From Desulfosporosinus lacus DSM 15449 (GTDB lineage: Bacteria > Bacillota > Desulfitobacteriia > Desulfitobacteriales > Desulfitobacteriaceae): a stretch of DNA of 63,320 nt. Positions 54,612 through 63,320 of the stretch are shown here, one piece after another. The DNA is taken from assembly GCF_900129935.1 (NCBI RefSeq), contig NZ_FQXJ01000024.1:1-63320 (forward strand), in the 5' to 3' direction. The translations under genes were made by a program, and so were the position numbers. The notes under the pieces were generated by a model. That model was not told the origin of the DNA and did no database searches. It saw only the letters and a program-made list of their open reading frames with translations. Each line of letters opens with the position of its first letter. Position 1 is the stretch's first letter.

Positions 54612-54836
54612 TTAAGTACCCATGAAAACTGGTTTTAAATCTATTGCGAGATCGGGGAATATACTTACTGTAATTTGGTCTTCTTCTGAAAGTACATCCG
54701 GCCTACCGTATCTATTGTTGTCCTGTAGCACGAATACGCTCACGATCTTTTGTTCGGGTTCAACAATCCAGTATTCTTTTACGCCAGCCTTTTCATATTT
54801 GTTGAATTTCGGATTCCGGAATTGGCATGTAATCAC
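54612..54836 (-). pseudogene. Uma2-family endonuclease C-terminal fragment
   Basis: 74 residues with KFNKYEKAGVKEYWIVEPEQKIVSVFVL, the C-terminal core of Uma2 (DUF820) restriction-like proteins. The N-terminal half with the PD-(D/E)xK acidic residues is absent. Confidence 0.75.
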
Positions 54837-54908
54837 TCCCTGTTAAAAAATACCTTTTAAATAGTTTAACATATCCGACATATGGATAACAGCCTTCAGG
54901 TAAGTCCT

Positions 54909-55403
54909 TTATAATTTCTTCTCAAGTAAATAAAATAATCCTTTTCTCCACTTAACGTCTCCTACCTTTTGATATCCAAGCGTCTGATACATTTTTAAGG
55001 CATATGGATTTAGAGAATACGTGTCTAATCTTATAGATTGAATTCCCTCTGTCTTCAATATCTCCTCTATCTTTATCATAGTGTCTTTCCCAATTTTCTT
55101 ATTTTGGTAGCTTGGGTTAACACACAGTCGATGTACAACAGCAAACTTGTCATTGTCATATCTCCAGTTGCCATACTTATACTCTTCTTCACATTCATTA
55201 TTAATCACTAAAGCGGAAGCTATTTCGCCATCTTTAATTCCAACATACATTTGTCCATTTAATACGTCTTGCTCGAGATCTGTCGTAGTCGGGTAAAGGT
55301 CATCCCATTGGTTAATATTGTTGTCGTTCATTATCTTAATAGCATTCTTAAATATTTCTAGGATTATATTTAAATCCTCATATTCTGCTTTTCTGATTAG
55401 CAA
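54909..55403 (-). CDS. GNAT family N-acetyltransferase
   Basis: A 164-residue protein. IRKAEYEDLNIILEIFKNAIKIMND opens the fold; VVHRLCVNPSYQNKKIGKDTMIKIEEI holds the acetyl-CoA loop (NKKIGKDT in place of the usual GxGxG/A), and SIRLDTYSLNPYALKMYQTLGYQKVG is the C-terminal motif. AGAGGGAG seven bases before the TTG at 55403 sets the start inside a longer frame. Substrate unknown. Confidence 0.85.
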   Translation of the reverse strand: MLIRKAEYEDLNIILEIFKNAIKIMNDNNINQWDDLYPTTTDLEQDVLNGQMYVGIKDGEIASALVINNECEEEYKYGNWRYDNDKFAVVHRLCVNPSYQNKKIGKDTMIKIEEILKTEGIQSIRLDTYSLNPYALKMYQTLGYQKVGDVKWRKGLFYLLEKKL

Positions 55404-55485
55404 ACCGACACTCCCTCTCATATATAGAAAACAAGTATAGAAAACAAGCAATCTTTCCTACGCTTAATCCCTAATGGTCAGATTA

Positions 55486-55713
55486 TTATTCGCCTAAAAA
55501 TATGTATTTACCTTTATTTTGCTCCTTGAGTCCGATAACTGTTGGTATTCCCTCGATATTCATATCGATGATGAATTGAGCCCGTTCTTCCTTTGGGATA
55601 CCTAATAGAGGCACCGCCTGGCTGTAGTTTAAATTCGGATTTGAATTCGAATATGAACTTTCTTGACAACAATTAGCAGATTTTTGTCGAAACAACGACA
55701 AAAAAATTGTCAA
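55486..55713 (-). pseudogene. DUF3102 protein C-terminal fragment
   Basis: The frame has NSNPNLNYSQAVPLLGIPKEERAQFIIDMN, the C-terminal block of DUF3102 proteins, then an altered end. It shares the CTGGCTGTAGTTYAAATTCG sequence with the relic at 52,740, so two decayed copies of one gene type lie in this region. Confidence 0.55.
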
Positions 55714-55930
55714 ATTAACGACAGTAATACTTAAGGCAATTTGATATTTTTTATTATAGTGTCAAAGCCTTATGATTGGGTGGTTTGTATGGATTCAGTT
55801 GTTCGGTTTTGCGGATATTTTGCTGGTTACAGATAGGAAATTCAAATAGAGATTCAGGATACACTTAGGATTAATACTGGACGAAATTATCAGTGTTTGG
55901 ATTAGCTTACTGCGAAGGGAGAACATATTT

Positions 55931-56899
55931 ATGGATGAACGCTTGCTTATTTTTCAAGAAGTAGCTAAGACTAACAATATTTCGTTATCTGCCAGGAAAC
56001 TTCACATAAGCCAACCATCCGTTACTTTACAAATCAAAAGTCTTGAAAAAGAATATGGAGCAGAATTTTTTAACAGATCAAATAAAGGCGTAAGTTTAAC
56101 AAAAGAGGGCAAAGTCTTCTACGGTTATGTTCAAAGTGTTCTGGATATCTTAGCATCTGCCAAAGAGGAGATCGAAGCTCTATCTAAGAATCAGAAAAAA
56201 GTAATCTGTCTAGGCGCAACCTTGACGATCGGCGAATATATACTTCCGCATCTTATAGCATTTTTGTACAAAATTCATCCGGAAGTTGAGTTTAAGGTTA
56301 AAATCGCCAATACTGAATCCATATCCCAAGATATCTTAGAAAAAAAAATGCATATTGGCTTGATTGAGGGGCCTGTGGACAAGAACAAAAATTTAAATGT
56401 TGAAAATTTCTGGGAAGATCAGTTGGTAGTTGTTATTCCTAATTCCCATCCTTGGTCAGCGAGAAAAACTATTAGACTCGAAGAACTCTTGAACGAGCGC
56501 ATCTTGACCCGAGAAGAGGGTTCCGGAACTCGTAAGGTGATGGAGATTATGCTAAAGCAGAGCGGACTTGATCCTGCGCAGTTAAATATAGCAATGGAGT
56601 TAGGAAGTACTCAAGCGATCAAACATGCCGTAGCTGCCGGACTAGGTATAACCATCATTTCCGCCTTAACTGTCAGCAAAGAAAGTGATCAAAAAGTGTT
56701 TAAGACATTACAAATAGAAGACAGCCCCCTTTATCGCCCTCTTAATATTCTCACAGATGCCCGCATTAAGAAAACTAAAGAGGAGAATATCTTAATTAAA
56801 CTGTTAACTAATCGTGATTTGATTCGGAGAATTTTAAGTAAAGATGATTATGACATAGCGGAACCGATCATTAAACCACGTTTAATTGCGTCTAAATAG
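55931..56899 (+). CDS. LysR family transcriptional regulator
   Basis: A 322-residue LysR protein, one of only two sizeable plus-strand genes. FQEVAKTNNISLSARKLHISQPSVTLQIKSLEKEYGAEFFNRSNKGVSLTKEG is the winged helix; an effector domain with LNERILTREEGSGTRKVMEIML follows, as in CysL/CbbR-like regulators. GAAGGGAG precedes the ATG. No adjacent divergent target is intact. Confidence 0.9.
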   Translation: MDERLLIFQEVAKTNNISLSARKLHISQPSVTLQIKSLEKEYGAEFFNRSNKGVSLTKEGKVFYGYVQSVLDILASAKEEIEALSKNQKKVICLGATLTIGEYILPHLIAFLYKIHPEVEFKVKIANTESISQDILEKKMHIGLIEGPVDKNKNLNVENFWEDQLVVVIPNSHPWSARKTIRLEELLNERILTREEGSGTRKVMEIMLKQSGLDPAQLNIAMELGSTQAIKHAVAAGLGITIISALTVSKESDQKVFKTLQIEDSPLYRPLNILTDARIKKTKEENILIKLLTNRDLIRRILSKDDYDIAEPIIKPRLIASK

Positions 56900-56949
56900 A
56901 AAATGAAAATAAAACTTATTAGCTTTTGAATTCATAAATGATTTAATCT

Positions 56950-56983
56950 GACCAGGCTCTATATGCCTGGTCTATTATTTTTG
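56950..56983 (+). terminator. rho-independent terminator of the LysR gene
   Basis: GACCAGGC (56950-56957) pairs with GCCTGGTC (56965-56972) around TCTATAT, followed by TATTATTTTTG. About 50 bases after the lysR stop. Confidence 0.8.
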
Positions 56984-57187
56984 TTTAGGACTGACCTGTA
57001 AGGCCCGGTCTTTTTCTTGCAGGGTCTGCGTTCGTTCATTGACCACTTGCCCCACTCTCCATACTTGACTCAGTTCTTTAGGCGCCTCCTTCTTTTGTCT
57101 TCATTCTCGAATACTAGAAAAGCTATTATTTCCCTTTATTAACTGGAAGCAAGCAGTTAGACAAAGAAAGCTATAGTGTTCGGTTTT

Positions 57188-57817
57188 TCAGGCGAATATT
57201 ATCGTTAACAATTCTTCAAAACAATCAATCACATAATCATATTCTTCAACCTTACCAAAGCCATATCTTGCATATACAAACGGAATTTCTGCCACTTCGG
57301 CTGACTGGGCATCTCCCATGGTATCTCCTACATAAATAGGTTTTTTCAGTTCATTTCTTGCTATGATGATTTTATTGGTTTCCCCTTTCGGCAGCCCTGT
57401 TACACCCCAACATTCAAAATCACTGAAGTATTTATTTAAGCTGTGGGCCTTAAAGAAGGCTTGGATGTAACCATCCTGACAATTACTGACTATGAACAAT
57501 TTGTATTTTTGAGCTAACTTTTCAAGGGTTTCTTCTAATTTAGGGTATAACATTCCGCCATGTTCCTCTAAATGAGCTTGTTCTGTTTCACAGAATTCTT
57601 TCATTAATTTCTTTTGATCATCTTCATCTAATTCCGGGAACAACTTCTTGCCTATTTCATCCATTGGCAGCCCCATGCATCCCTGCATATCTTCTGGGGT
57701 TACTGCTTTTGTAATGTTAGGATAGTTGGCTAAGACCGTTTGCCAGGCCTCACAAATTCCTGCTATGGAATTCCAAAGTGTGCCGTCTAAATCAAAAATA
57801 ATACTATCAATCTCCAT
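57188..57817 (-). CDS. HAD family hydrolase
   Basis: A 209-residue haloacid-dehalogenase-type phosphatase: SIIFDLDGTLWNS (nucleophile D), LFIVSNCQDGYIQAFF (motif II) and PIYVGDTMGDAQSAEVAEIPFVYARYGFG (motif IV). The cap helix region matches phosphoglycolate phosphatase-like proteins. AGAAGGATGG precedes the ATG. Confidence 0.9.
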   Translation of the reverse strand: MEIDSIIFDLDGTLWNSIAGICEAWQTVLANYPNITKAVTPEDMQGCMGLPMDEIGKKLFPELDEDDQKKLMKEFCETEQAHLEEHGGMLYPKLEETLEKLAQKYKLFIVSNCQDGYIQAFFKAHSLNKYFSDFECWGVTGLPKGETNKIIIARNELKKPIYVGDTMGDAQSAEVAEIPFVYARYGFGKVEEYDYVIDCFEELLTIIFA

Positions 57818-57889
57818 TTTTTATTACCATCCTTCTTAATAATTACCAATGGTATCTAACTTTAAATTTTATAAGTATCGTCTAACATT

Positions 57890-58120
57890 ATCAATAGTGA
57901 TACTTTGAATCAACTGTGGTATAATATAATCAAAGAGGACTCATGTTAGCGCATGACTCCAATATAACAGCCGCTCAAAGAGCGGACGGCTTCAAAAGTG
58001 CGGAATAGACCGAACCTTTGGTGAGAGGCGGTCTATTTCCGTTTATGGAATGAAAGTATTAACACCACCAATGTTGCAAATGAATTATAGCATATAAGCA
58101 CTCAATTTCGGGTGCTTTTT
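57890..58120. pseudogene. deleted second copy of the type I toxin-antitoxin locus
   Basis: The antitoxin half (extended -10 TGGTATAAT, hairpins, AATAGACCG arms) matches the copy at 52,107 closely. The toxin frame keeps only FATLVVLILSFHKRK (minus strand, 58033-58080); its start, ribosome site and leader are missing through a deletion of about 95 bp relative to the first copy. Confidence 0.7.
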
Positions 58121-58294
58121 ATTATGTCTAAAAGAAGGTTCTATCTTTAACATCTTACTCAAAAGCCTCCTGCTTTGTTATTCCATTTGCCTAAGAGCAA
58201 ACCATTCGCTTTTGAAACCACAGTCGTAACATACCCCCATAACGGACTTTCACCGTCTACTTAATCGCCATGCCCTGGCGCACAGCAGAAAAAT

Positions 58295-58425
58295 TTACGC
58301 TTTATGGCTCAAATGACGTTTGAAAGGATAGGGTCGTTCCAATTTATCTAATTTAAGTAGCAAAACTCCGCATATAATAAGCAATCCTCCAAACAGTTGG
58401 CTCAATACCACGCACTCAACGTGCC
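58295..58425 (-). pseudogene. EamA/DMT-type transporter C-terminal relic
   Basis: The minus frame VECVVLSQLFGGLLIICGVLLLKLDKLERPYPF has the QLFGGLLIIxGVLLL last helix of EamA-family transporters, then a stop at 58295-58297. The rest of 58121-58480 shows no other gene. Confidence 0.5.
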
Positions 58426-58480
58426 TTGAGTAGTCAATAAAATGTCGTACTTATCTGGTATCCCTTTAGTGAAGCTTATC

Positions 58481-59446
58481 TTATTTAAACTTATTTTTAT
58501 GCCTCTGAAAAAAATCATAGAAATATCTCACATTCTCAAGATCTGCCCAATTTACAACCTCTAATTCCCTTGAATCAAGATTATAGATTTTTGCATATAA
58601 CGTCGCCAGCATAAATGGTGAATGCGTAGAAATAATAAACTGACATCCTAAAAACCTTGACATTTCATTTATCTTCTCAGCTAGCAACGTTTGATTTGCT
58701 GGTGACAAGGATACCTCCGGTTCATCCAACAAATAAAGTGCATCAGTTTCAATATAATCATCCAACATTTGCAAAGTAGTTTCTCCATTCGAATACTTTT
58801 CCTGTGCAAATTTTAGAATTTCCATTTGAATTAAAGATACTGGAACGTCATTCATTTCACAATACTGTTTTATCATCTCAATGTTTTGATAGACATAGGG
58901 GCATTGCATATCATAATAAATTGTTAGCTCTTTGTTTTCAATTACTTGGTTTTTAACATTTTGTGCGAACTTTGGCGTTGTTCCGTCAAAAGAAAGTGCA
59001 AGCAATTCATATCCATTATCGGTAGTATCAACAACCTCAAAGCCGAACCTCTTCGCAAATGATTGGTCAGAAAGCCAAGATTTTTGTTTTTTTGCTCCAA
59101 GCATACAAATGCCGGATTTCCCCCTTTCTTTGGCATCAGCCAAACAATACTCCATCAGCGATTTCCCATACCCTTTTCCTTTGTGACTACCAGAAACCCA
59201 TAAGCAATACAGATAATAATAGTTGTCACCAATTATGGGAACCCAAGCTGTTTCAAGAGGAGCATATTCAATAAAAACCGTAGCCCTTGCATTTAACTTT
59301 CTAAAGACATGACCGTCCTTTAGCCGGTCTGAAAGCCATTGTCGCTTGGCGTCAATACCTTGATGGGGCTTTTTACTGCGGATAATGCAGCATAAATGCT
59401 CATTGACAAGGTTTTCTGTTGTTAAGTTTACAAAATCAGTATTCAT
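58481..59446 (-). CDS. chimeric GNAT-YoaP / AAA-ATPase tail protein
   Basis: 321 residues from two unrelated families. Residues 1-200 form a GNAT (VSGSHKGKGYGKSLMEYCL, RFGFEVVDTTDNGYELL) followed by a YoaP-like thiol domain start (IYYDMQCPYVYQNIEMIKQYCEMNDVP). At about residue 207 the sequence changes to FAQEKYSNGETTLQMLDDYI, DALYLLDEPEVSLSP (Walker B) and FIISTHSPFML (H-loop), the tail of an ABC-like AAA ATPase. No Walker A exists, so the ATPase part cannot work alone. GGGAGGG marks the ATG. The join looks like an illegitimate deletion. Confidence 0.75.
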   Translation of the reverse strand: MNTDFVNLTTENLVNEHLCCIIRSKKPHQGIDAKRQWLSDRLKDGHVFRKLNARATVFIEYAPLETAWVPIIGDNYYYLYCLWVSGSHKGKGYGKSLMEYCLADAKERGKSGICMLGAKKQKSWLSDQSFAKRFGFEVVDTTDNGYELLALSFDGTTPKFAQNVKNQVIENKELTIYYDMQCPYVYQNIEMIKQYCEMNDVPVSLIQMEILKFAQEKYSNGETTLQMLDDYIETDALYLLDEPEVSLSPANQTLLAEKINEMSRFLGCQFIISTHSPFMLATLYAKIYNLDSRELEVVNWADLENVRYFYDFFQRHKNKFK

Positions 59447-59600
59447 ATGTACCCTCCCTTCAAATCTAAACTTGTAGTTCTTGCTTTTTCGTCTTAATTG
59501 CCAAATACGTACAAGTTATTAAAAATGGCTATCTCTGTGACAGTTTTCATGTAACTCCCCTATGCCAAACATTTGTTCGCTTCTATTTTAATTGAAATAT

Positions 59601-59971
59601 TTACCTATGTAAAGAGTCGATTTGCTGCCTACCAATAACCTCGGTTACTGTTTGCGCAATGATGGCATATAAGCGGTTGCTGAAAATTCCAAAGCCCTCC
59701 TTGCTAAGAAGCAACTTGTATATTGTGAAATTTTTCTCCAAGTATTCAAACATGCTTTGAAATGCTCTTGTGTTTAGATTGGTTTCAGCACTATTGGCAC
59801 AGTGCTGTAGTAGCATCTCAATATATATTTCAATGCACTTGCCAAGCAAGTCGAATTTATCCACGTAATGTAGATAAACAGTCCCTCGGTTTATGTTTGC
59901 ACGTTCGGCATGTCATTGATGGTTATTTTCTCAAATCCTTTTTCAGCTAAAAGGTCGATGAAGGTATCCAT
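59601..59971 (-). pseudogene. TetR family regulator, frameshifted
   Basis: ATG at 59971 (GGAGG upstream) begins MDTFIDLLAEKGFEKITIND, then one missing base (ATGCC for ATTGCC) breaks the frame. Restoring it gives IAERANINRGTVYLHYVDKFDLL, the TetR recognition helix, joined to the intact C-terminal frame of 87 residues. Either a pseudogene or a sequence error. Confidence 0.8.
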
Positions 59972-60069
59972 AAAGTTTCCTCCAGATATTCAACAAATTA
60001 GCACAATGTGTTGAGTTCCTAATTACAGATTAGTGAACAGGCCCAGGAAAAACGAACAATGACGAAAAA

Positions 60070-60107
60070 GACCTTCTATCGTAGAATAGTAACTACGACA
60101 GAAGGTC
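60070..60107. terminator. strong hairpin, probable terminator
   Basis: GACCTTCT plus CGTAG pair with CTACG plus AGAAGGTC across an eight-base loop; a TTTTG follows on the plus strand. It lies between the epimerase stop and the tetR relic. Confidence 0.55.
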
Positions 60108-60242
60108 CTGTTTTGTTGTGGGATAATACAACTATTTATTCGATTAGATGTATTGAATTCGAAGAAGCCTTAAAATATCCACATTTCACTTAGATGTCAT
60201 CTTCTTAACTTAAGTCAATGAAATATTACATCCCCCATACTA

Positions 60243-61097
60243 TTATAAGGCTCCCATATCTTTGGCAGTATAAACGGAAGGATATTTCGGGCGGAAATTA
60301 AGTTCGTTTTTAATGCGATCTGTGTCTTCTGTCAACTCCCAAATATTAGACGAAAGCCACCCGTCTTTTGTGGGTTCCTGCTCGGGTCCTCCGTTTAGCT
60401 TATATAATTCACCTATAGTAATAATATTATCATCTGCAACGTTGTATATGCGACCGCCAACACCGGGTGTACTGGCAGCAAGCAGCAGTGCTTGATCAAT
60501 ATCTTCATGATGCACCATGGACATTTTCTTTAGCGGGTTCCAGTTAATCATATAAGGCAAAGATTCTTCAATGTGCGGATCACGGTCGCCATAAACAAAT
60601 GCAAACCTCAGAATACGAACATCGAGCCCTTGTTCACGATGCAATTTCAGCAATGCTTCCTCTGCCGCAATTTTTGTTTTGGGATATATGAGCGTAGCCG
60701 GCACAAGAATATCGTCTTCTCTGCAGGGTCTGTTTACAGTCAGGTCACGATAGACATTACTGGTGCTTGTAAAAACAAATCTTGTGACACCTGCATCCAG
60801 CGCAGCTTGAGCTAAAGCGATAGTTGCATCCAGATTTATTGCCGTAGTTGCTTCTTCATTGATAACACCCCGAAATTGGGCTGCCGTATGCACCACGGCA
60901 TCGGACCCTTTTATGGCTTCAGTGAGATTCTCATTATAGACAAGATCACCTAAGACCACTTCTGCACCCTGCTCTTTGAGTGTGCTTGCCCGCTCAGCAC
61001 TTCTCACCAGAACTTTAACAGTATGCCCCTGCTTCAGTAAATACGGTACGAGACGACTCCCAACTTTACCTGTTGCCCCAGTAACAAATATTTTCAT
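60243..61097 (-). CDS. NAD-dependent epimerase/dehydratase
   Basis: A 284-residue extended SDR protein. MKIFVTGATGKVGSRLVPYLLKQGH binds the dinucleotide; VVHTAAQFRGV, VFTSTSNVYRD and YPKTKIAAEEALLKLHREQG (YxxxK) form the active site. Sugar-nucleotide or small ketone substrates are possible. GGAGTG precedes the ATG. It is divergent from the XRE gene, whose product probably represses it. Confidence 0.9.
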   Translation of the reverse strand: MKIFVTGATGKVGSRLVPYLLKQGHTVKVLVRSAERASTLKEQGAEVVLGDLVYNENLTEAIKGSDAVVHTAAQFRGVINEEATTAINLDATIALAQAALDAGVTRFVFTSTSNVYRDLTVNRPCREDDILVPATLIYPKTKIAAEEALLKLHREQGLDVRILRFAFVYGDRDPHIEESLPYMINWNPLKKMSMVHHEDIDQALLLAASTPGVGGRIYNVADDNIITIGELYKLNGGPEQEPTKDGWLSSNIWELTEDTDRIKNELNFRPKYPSVYTAKDMGAL

Positions 61098-61237
61098 AAA
61101 TTAATTCACTCCGATCCAGATAGTTTTTGTTTATCAGTTATCTTTAGGTTATATTGTTAATATACCAGGGTTAAAATAATCGAGCCATACTGTGCTTATC
61201 ATACGATTAAAAGTAGTAGGATATGAGGAGGAAATAA

Positions 61238-62068
61238 ATGAAAGAGATTACATTACAACAATCGCTGGGCGAATTTTTGCGTGCGACGAGAGCACGCCTT
61301 ACACCGGAACAGGTTGGACTGCCTTCACAAGGGGGACGCCGCCGCACACCAGGACTTCGCCGCGAAGAGGTGGCGGAGCTTGCCAATGTCGGTGTTTCTT
61401 GGTACACATCTATAGAGCAAGGAAAAGACGCGCACCCTTCTTATCAGGTATTGGACAGTTTAGCTACTGCTTTAAGATTATCGGATGATGAACGCCGATA
61501 TCTTTTTCTATTATCTAAATCGGATGAAATGGAAGAATCAGAAATCTATAAAAAAATCAGTATAGGATTGGAACGAACTGTTTTCGCATTGGAGCCTAAT
61601 CCTGCGTATGTCATGGATATATACTGGGATGTACTATTATGGAATCATGCAGCAGAGTTTTTATTTCGATTCCCTTCATATTCTGCCGACATAAACCCAA
61701 AGCCGAACATATTGCATCAAGTTTTAATTGATCCACTCAAAAAAGAAAGAGACTCAGATTGGGAGACACAGGCCAAAATCGCGATTGCGAGATTCAGGGC
61801 AGATTGTGCCCGATACCCTCAGGATTCGAGGCTAAACGAAATGATTGAAAAATTCAAGCAAGAAAGTGAATTATTCAATTCCTGGTGGCCTCGCTATGAA
61901 GTTAAAACTGTTACTGATTGTCACAAATTATGGAATGACCCTCTAATTGGAGAATTGGAGTTTGAACATGTGAATTTGCAGGTATCAAACTGTCCAGATT
62001 TGAAAATAATGATTTATACTGCCTCACCTTCGACAGCAGAAAAGCTTAAACAAAAAATATATTTATAA
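61238..62068 (+). CDS. XRE/MmyB-type transcriptional regulator
   Basis: A 276-residue regulator. Residues 10-75 carry an XRE helix-turn-helix with the actinobacterial-style LRATRARLTPEQVGLPSQGGRRRTPGLRREEVAELANVGVSWYTSIEQGKD. The C-terminal MmyB-like ligand-binding domain (NPAYVMDIYWDVLLWNHAAEFLF) likely senses a fatty acid or similar small molecule. AGGAGG marks the ATG. The 140-bp divergent region with the epimerase gene is the likely operator. Confidence 0.9.
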   Translation: MKEITLQQSLGEFLRATRARLTPEQVGLPSQGGRRRTPGLRREEVAELANVGVSWYTSIEQGKDAHPSYQVLDSLATALRLSDDERRYLFLLSKSDEMEESEIYKKISIGLERTVFALEPNPAYVMDIYWDVLLWNHAAEFLFRFPSYSADINPKPNILHQVLIDPLKKERDSDWETQAKIAIARFRADCARYPQDSRLNEMIEKFKQESELFNSWWPRYEVKTVTDCHKLWNDPLIGELEFEHVNLQVSNCPDLKIMIYTASPSTAEKLKQKIYL

Positions 62069-62107
62069 AACGGGGCAACTCTCCTGTTTCAAATTTCATC
62101 ATAAAAC

Positions 62108-62446
62108 TTAATAGAATTTCCGCAATCCACGAAAATTAACATTATTGATTTCTTTAAACAGGCGGAGCAAGCTCTCAGCGGCCTGGGAGTCCAGGGAGCC
62201 GGTGGGTTCGTCCGCTAGAATCAACTGGGGTTTGGTAATCAGGGCGCGGGCTACGGCACAACGCTGCTTCTGCCTTCCCGACACTTCATAAGGATATTTG
62301 GCCAGGATATCACCGATGCCCAGCTTGCGGGCAATGGGCTCCAGCCGCCGGCTCATCTCCTCATAGGACTTGCCGGAGAGCACCAGGGGCAGGAAAATGT
62401 TATCCTGCAAGGAGAAGGTATCCAGCAGAGTGAACATACTCTCCAC
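62108..62446 (-). pseudogene. ABC transporter ATPase (MacB/LolD type), both ends lost
   Basis: The fragment contains FTLLDTFSLQDNIFLPLVLSG, the signature VSGRQKQRCAVARAL and Walker B LILADEPTGSLDS, but no Walker A and no H-loop. Its upstream end meets the tnpB element and its downstream end turns into unrelated NVNFRGLRKFY. Confidence 0.8.
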
Positions 62447-63320
62447 TTAATTTCTGCTGAAATTTGAAGTGGGAGCTTCTTGGTCAATATCGCCGATGCG
62501 ACAAGTTTACCCAAGCTCAAAGGACATGACCTGCCCCAAAAACACCGTCTATATGGCAAGTTTTAGTAGGTTTTGACTTGCGTTGACATCCCTATCATGG
62601 TGAGTATTGCATTGTGGGCAATCCCATTCTCTCAACGCCAGATTCTTGACTAACACGTTTTTGAAGTCGCATACTGAGCATAATTGACTACTGGCATAGT
62701 TGGATGGTGCAATTATTACTTCTCTGCCATACCAGTTAGCTTTGTACTCGATCATTCTCCGAAACTCGCTCCAAGATGCTTCCGATATTGCTTTTGCAAG
62801 TTTGTGGTTTTGGACCATGTTCTTGATACGAAGGTCTTCGAGAACAATCACTTGGTTTTTGCGAATGATCTCGATGGATTGTTTGTTCAGGAAGTCTGCT
62901 CGTTGGTTGGCAATCTTTTCGTACAGTAACGCGACCTTGATCCTTGCCTTGTTGCGGTTACGACTACCTTTCTTCTTCCTCGATAAGTCTTTCTGTAATT
63001 TAGCAAGTCGCTTCTCTGATCTTCTAAGATGCTTAGGGTTTTCGATCTTTTTACCATTGGACATGACAGCAAAGGTCTTCAATCCAACATCAATACCAAC
63101 TTTCGTGTTCAACACTGGTAATGTTGCTATCTCACATTCAACTAAAACTGAGACAAAATACTTACCACTTGGTACTTGCGAGACCGTGCAAGACTTTATC
63201 ACGCCATCAAATGTTCTATGTTGTTTGATCCTTACCCTTGTTTTAAGTTTCGGAAGTTTGATGTAACCATTATCAATCCTAACTGTACCTTTTTGATTGT
63301 TCGTGGTGTAGCTTTTGTCA
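62445..63320 (-). mobile_element. IS200/IS605-type element carrying tnpB (partial)
   Basis: tnpB runs off the right edge. After its stop, about 70-90 bases end in a hairpin with CTCCCACTT and AAGTGGAGAG arms (within about 62446-62484), resembling an IS605 right end, followed immediately by ABC ATPase sequence. The guide-like omega RNA of such elements normally overlaps this 3' region. Confidence 0.65.
62549..63320 (-). CDS. tnpB: TnpB RNA-guided nuclease (5' end outside window)
   Basis: At least 257 residues. [16 protein letters not shown] gives the Ruv[17 protein letters not shown] the E, and CSVCDFKN with [20 protein letters not shown] the zinc ribbon and last D. The upstream frame remains open to the window edge ([22 protein letters not shown]). 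All visible catalytic residues are intact, so the nuclease could be active. No tnpA is seen. Confidence 0.92.
   Translation of the reverse strand, partial: DKSYTTNNQKGTVRIDNGYIKLPKLKTRVRIKQHRTFDGVIKSCTVSQVPSGKYFVSVLVECEIATLPVLNTKVGIDVGLKTFAVMSNGKKIENPKHLRRSEKRLAKLQKDLSRKKKGSRNRNKARIKVALLYEKIANQRADFLNKQSIEIIRKNQVIVLEDLRIKNMVQNHKLAKAISEASWSEFRRMIEYKANWYGREVIIAPSNYASSQLCSVCDFKNVLVKNLALREWDCPQCNTHHDRDVNASQNLLKLAI

Overview
The window looks like low-to-mid GC Firmicutes DNA, most likely from the Peptococcaceae/Desulfitobacterium-Desulfosporosinus neighbourhood. This is an inference from gene content (DUF3102 fragments, a nickel-pincer larB/larC pair, a NapH-like polyferredoxin, ApbE/DUF4405 flavinylation genes), strong AGGAGG-type ribosome binding sites and frequent TTG/GTG starts. 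Almost every gene is on the minus strand. I found no tRNA, rRNA or CRISPR array.

Region 1 (about 1-19,300) is an accessory island. It holds single genes and short operons, nearly all minus strand: a VOC protein, two GNAT acetyltransferases, a three-gene operon (winged-helix-like membrane protein, AbiTii protein, HD plus Hsp90-type ATPase), two AlbA_2 (Schlafen-type) proteins, a PIN-like protein with a frameshifted membrane partner, a 1,195-residue PIN protein with a coupled leader peptide, and two proteins of unknown function (one with an Rx6H HEPN-like motif, one with a C-terminal zinc ribbon). A minus-strand box GTTAGGC, in the context GTTAGGCTAATAATG, recurs 70-190 bp upstream of the first gene of six units. 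Several intergenic regions fold into stepped imperfect palindromes, and a truncated group II intron sits beside one site. The pattern resembles an integrase-less integron cassette array, or a shared promoter family. The contents are defence-like.

Region 2 (about 20,100-29,800) is a redox/flavin block: FMN reductase, aldo/keto reductase, EcfT and Gx transporter, a frameshifted NusG-II protein, ApbE, DUF4405 cytochrome-like protein, three lipoprotein flavodoxins and an iron alcohol dehydrogenase. A partial tandem duplication produced the third flavodoxin, with an expanded Ser-rich linker.

Region 3 (about 29,800-51,600) holds larC/larB, an MBL-fold hydrolase, a LysR regulator, a second aldo/keto reductase, an OmpR-type two-component system, a NapH/NapG-like polyferredoxin, two DUF362 proteins, several exported alpha/beta hydrolases, a bicupin, a metallophosphoesterase and a permease. 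One terminator-plus-operator module occurs three times, and an 11-bp-phased direct repeat typical of OmpR-family sites lies upstream of three operons. These probably link the region into one or two regulons.

Region 4 (about 51,600-63,320) is a debris field: a giant-hairpin MITE-like element, an intact type I toxin-antitoxin locus and a deleted copy of it, fragments of DUF3102, Uma2, HicB and EamA genes, a GNAT/AAA-ATPase chimera, a frameshifted tetR, and an ABC ATPase gene cut by an IS605-type tnpB element. Intact genes here are a TauE permease, a GNAT, a LysR regulator, a HAD hydrolase, and an epimerase with a divergent XRE regulator.
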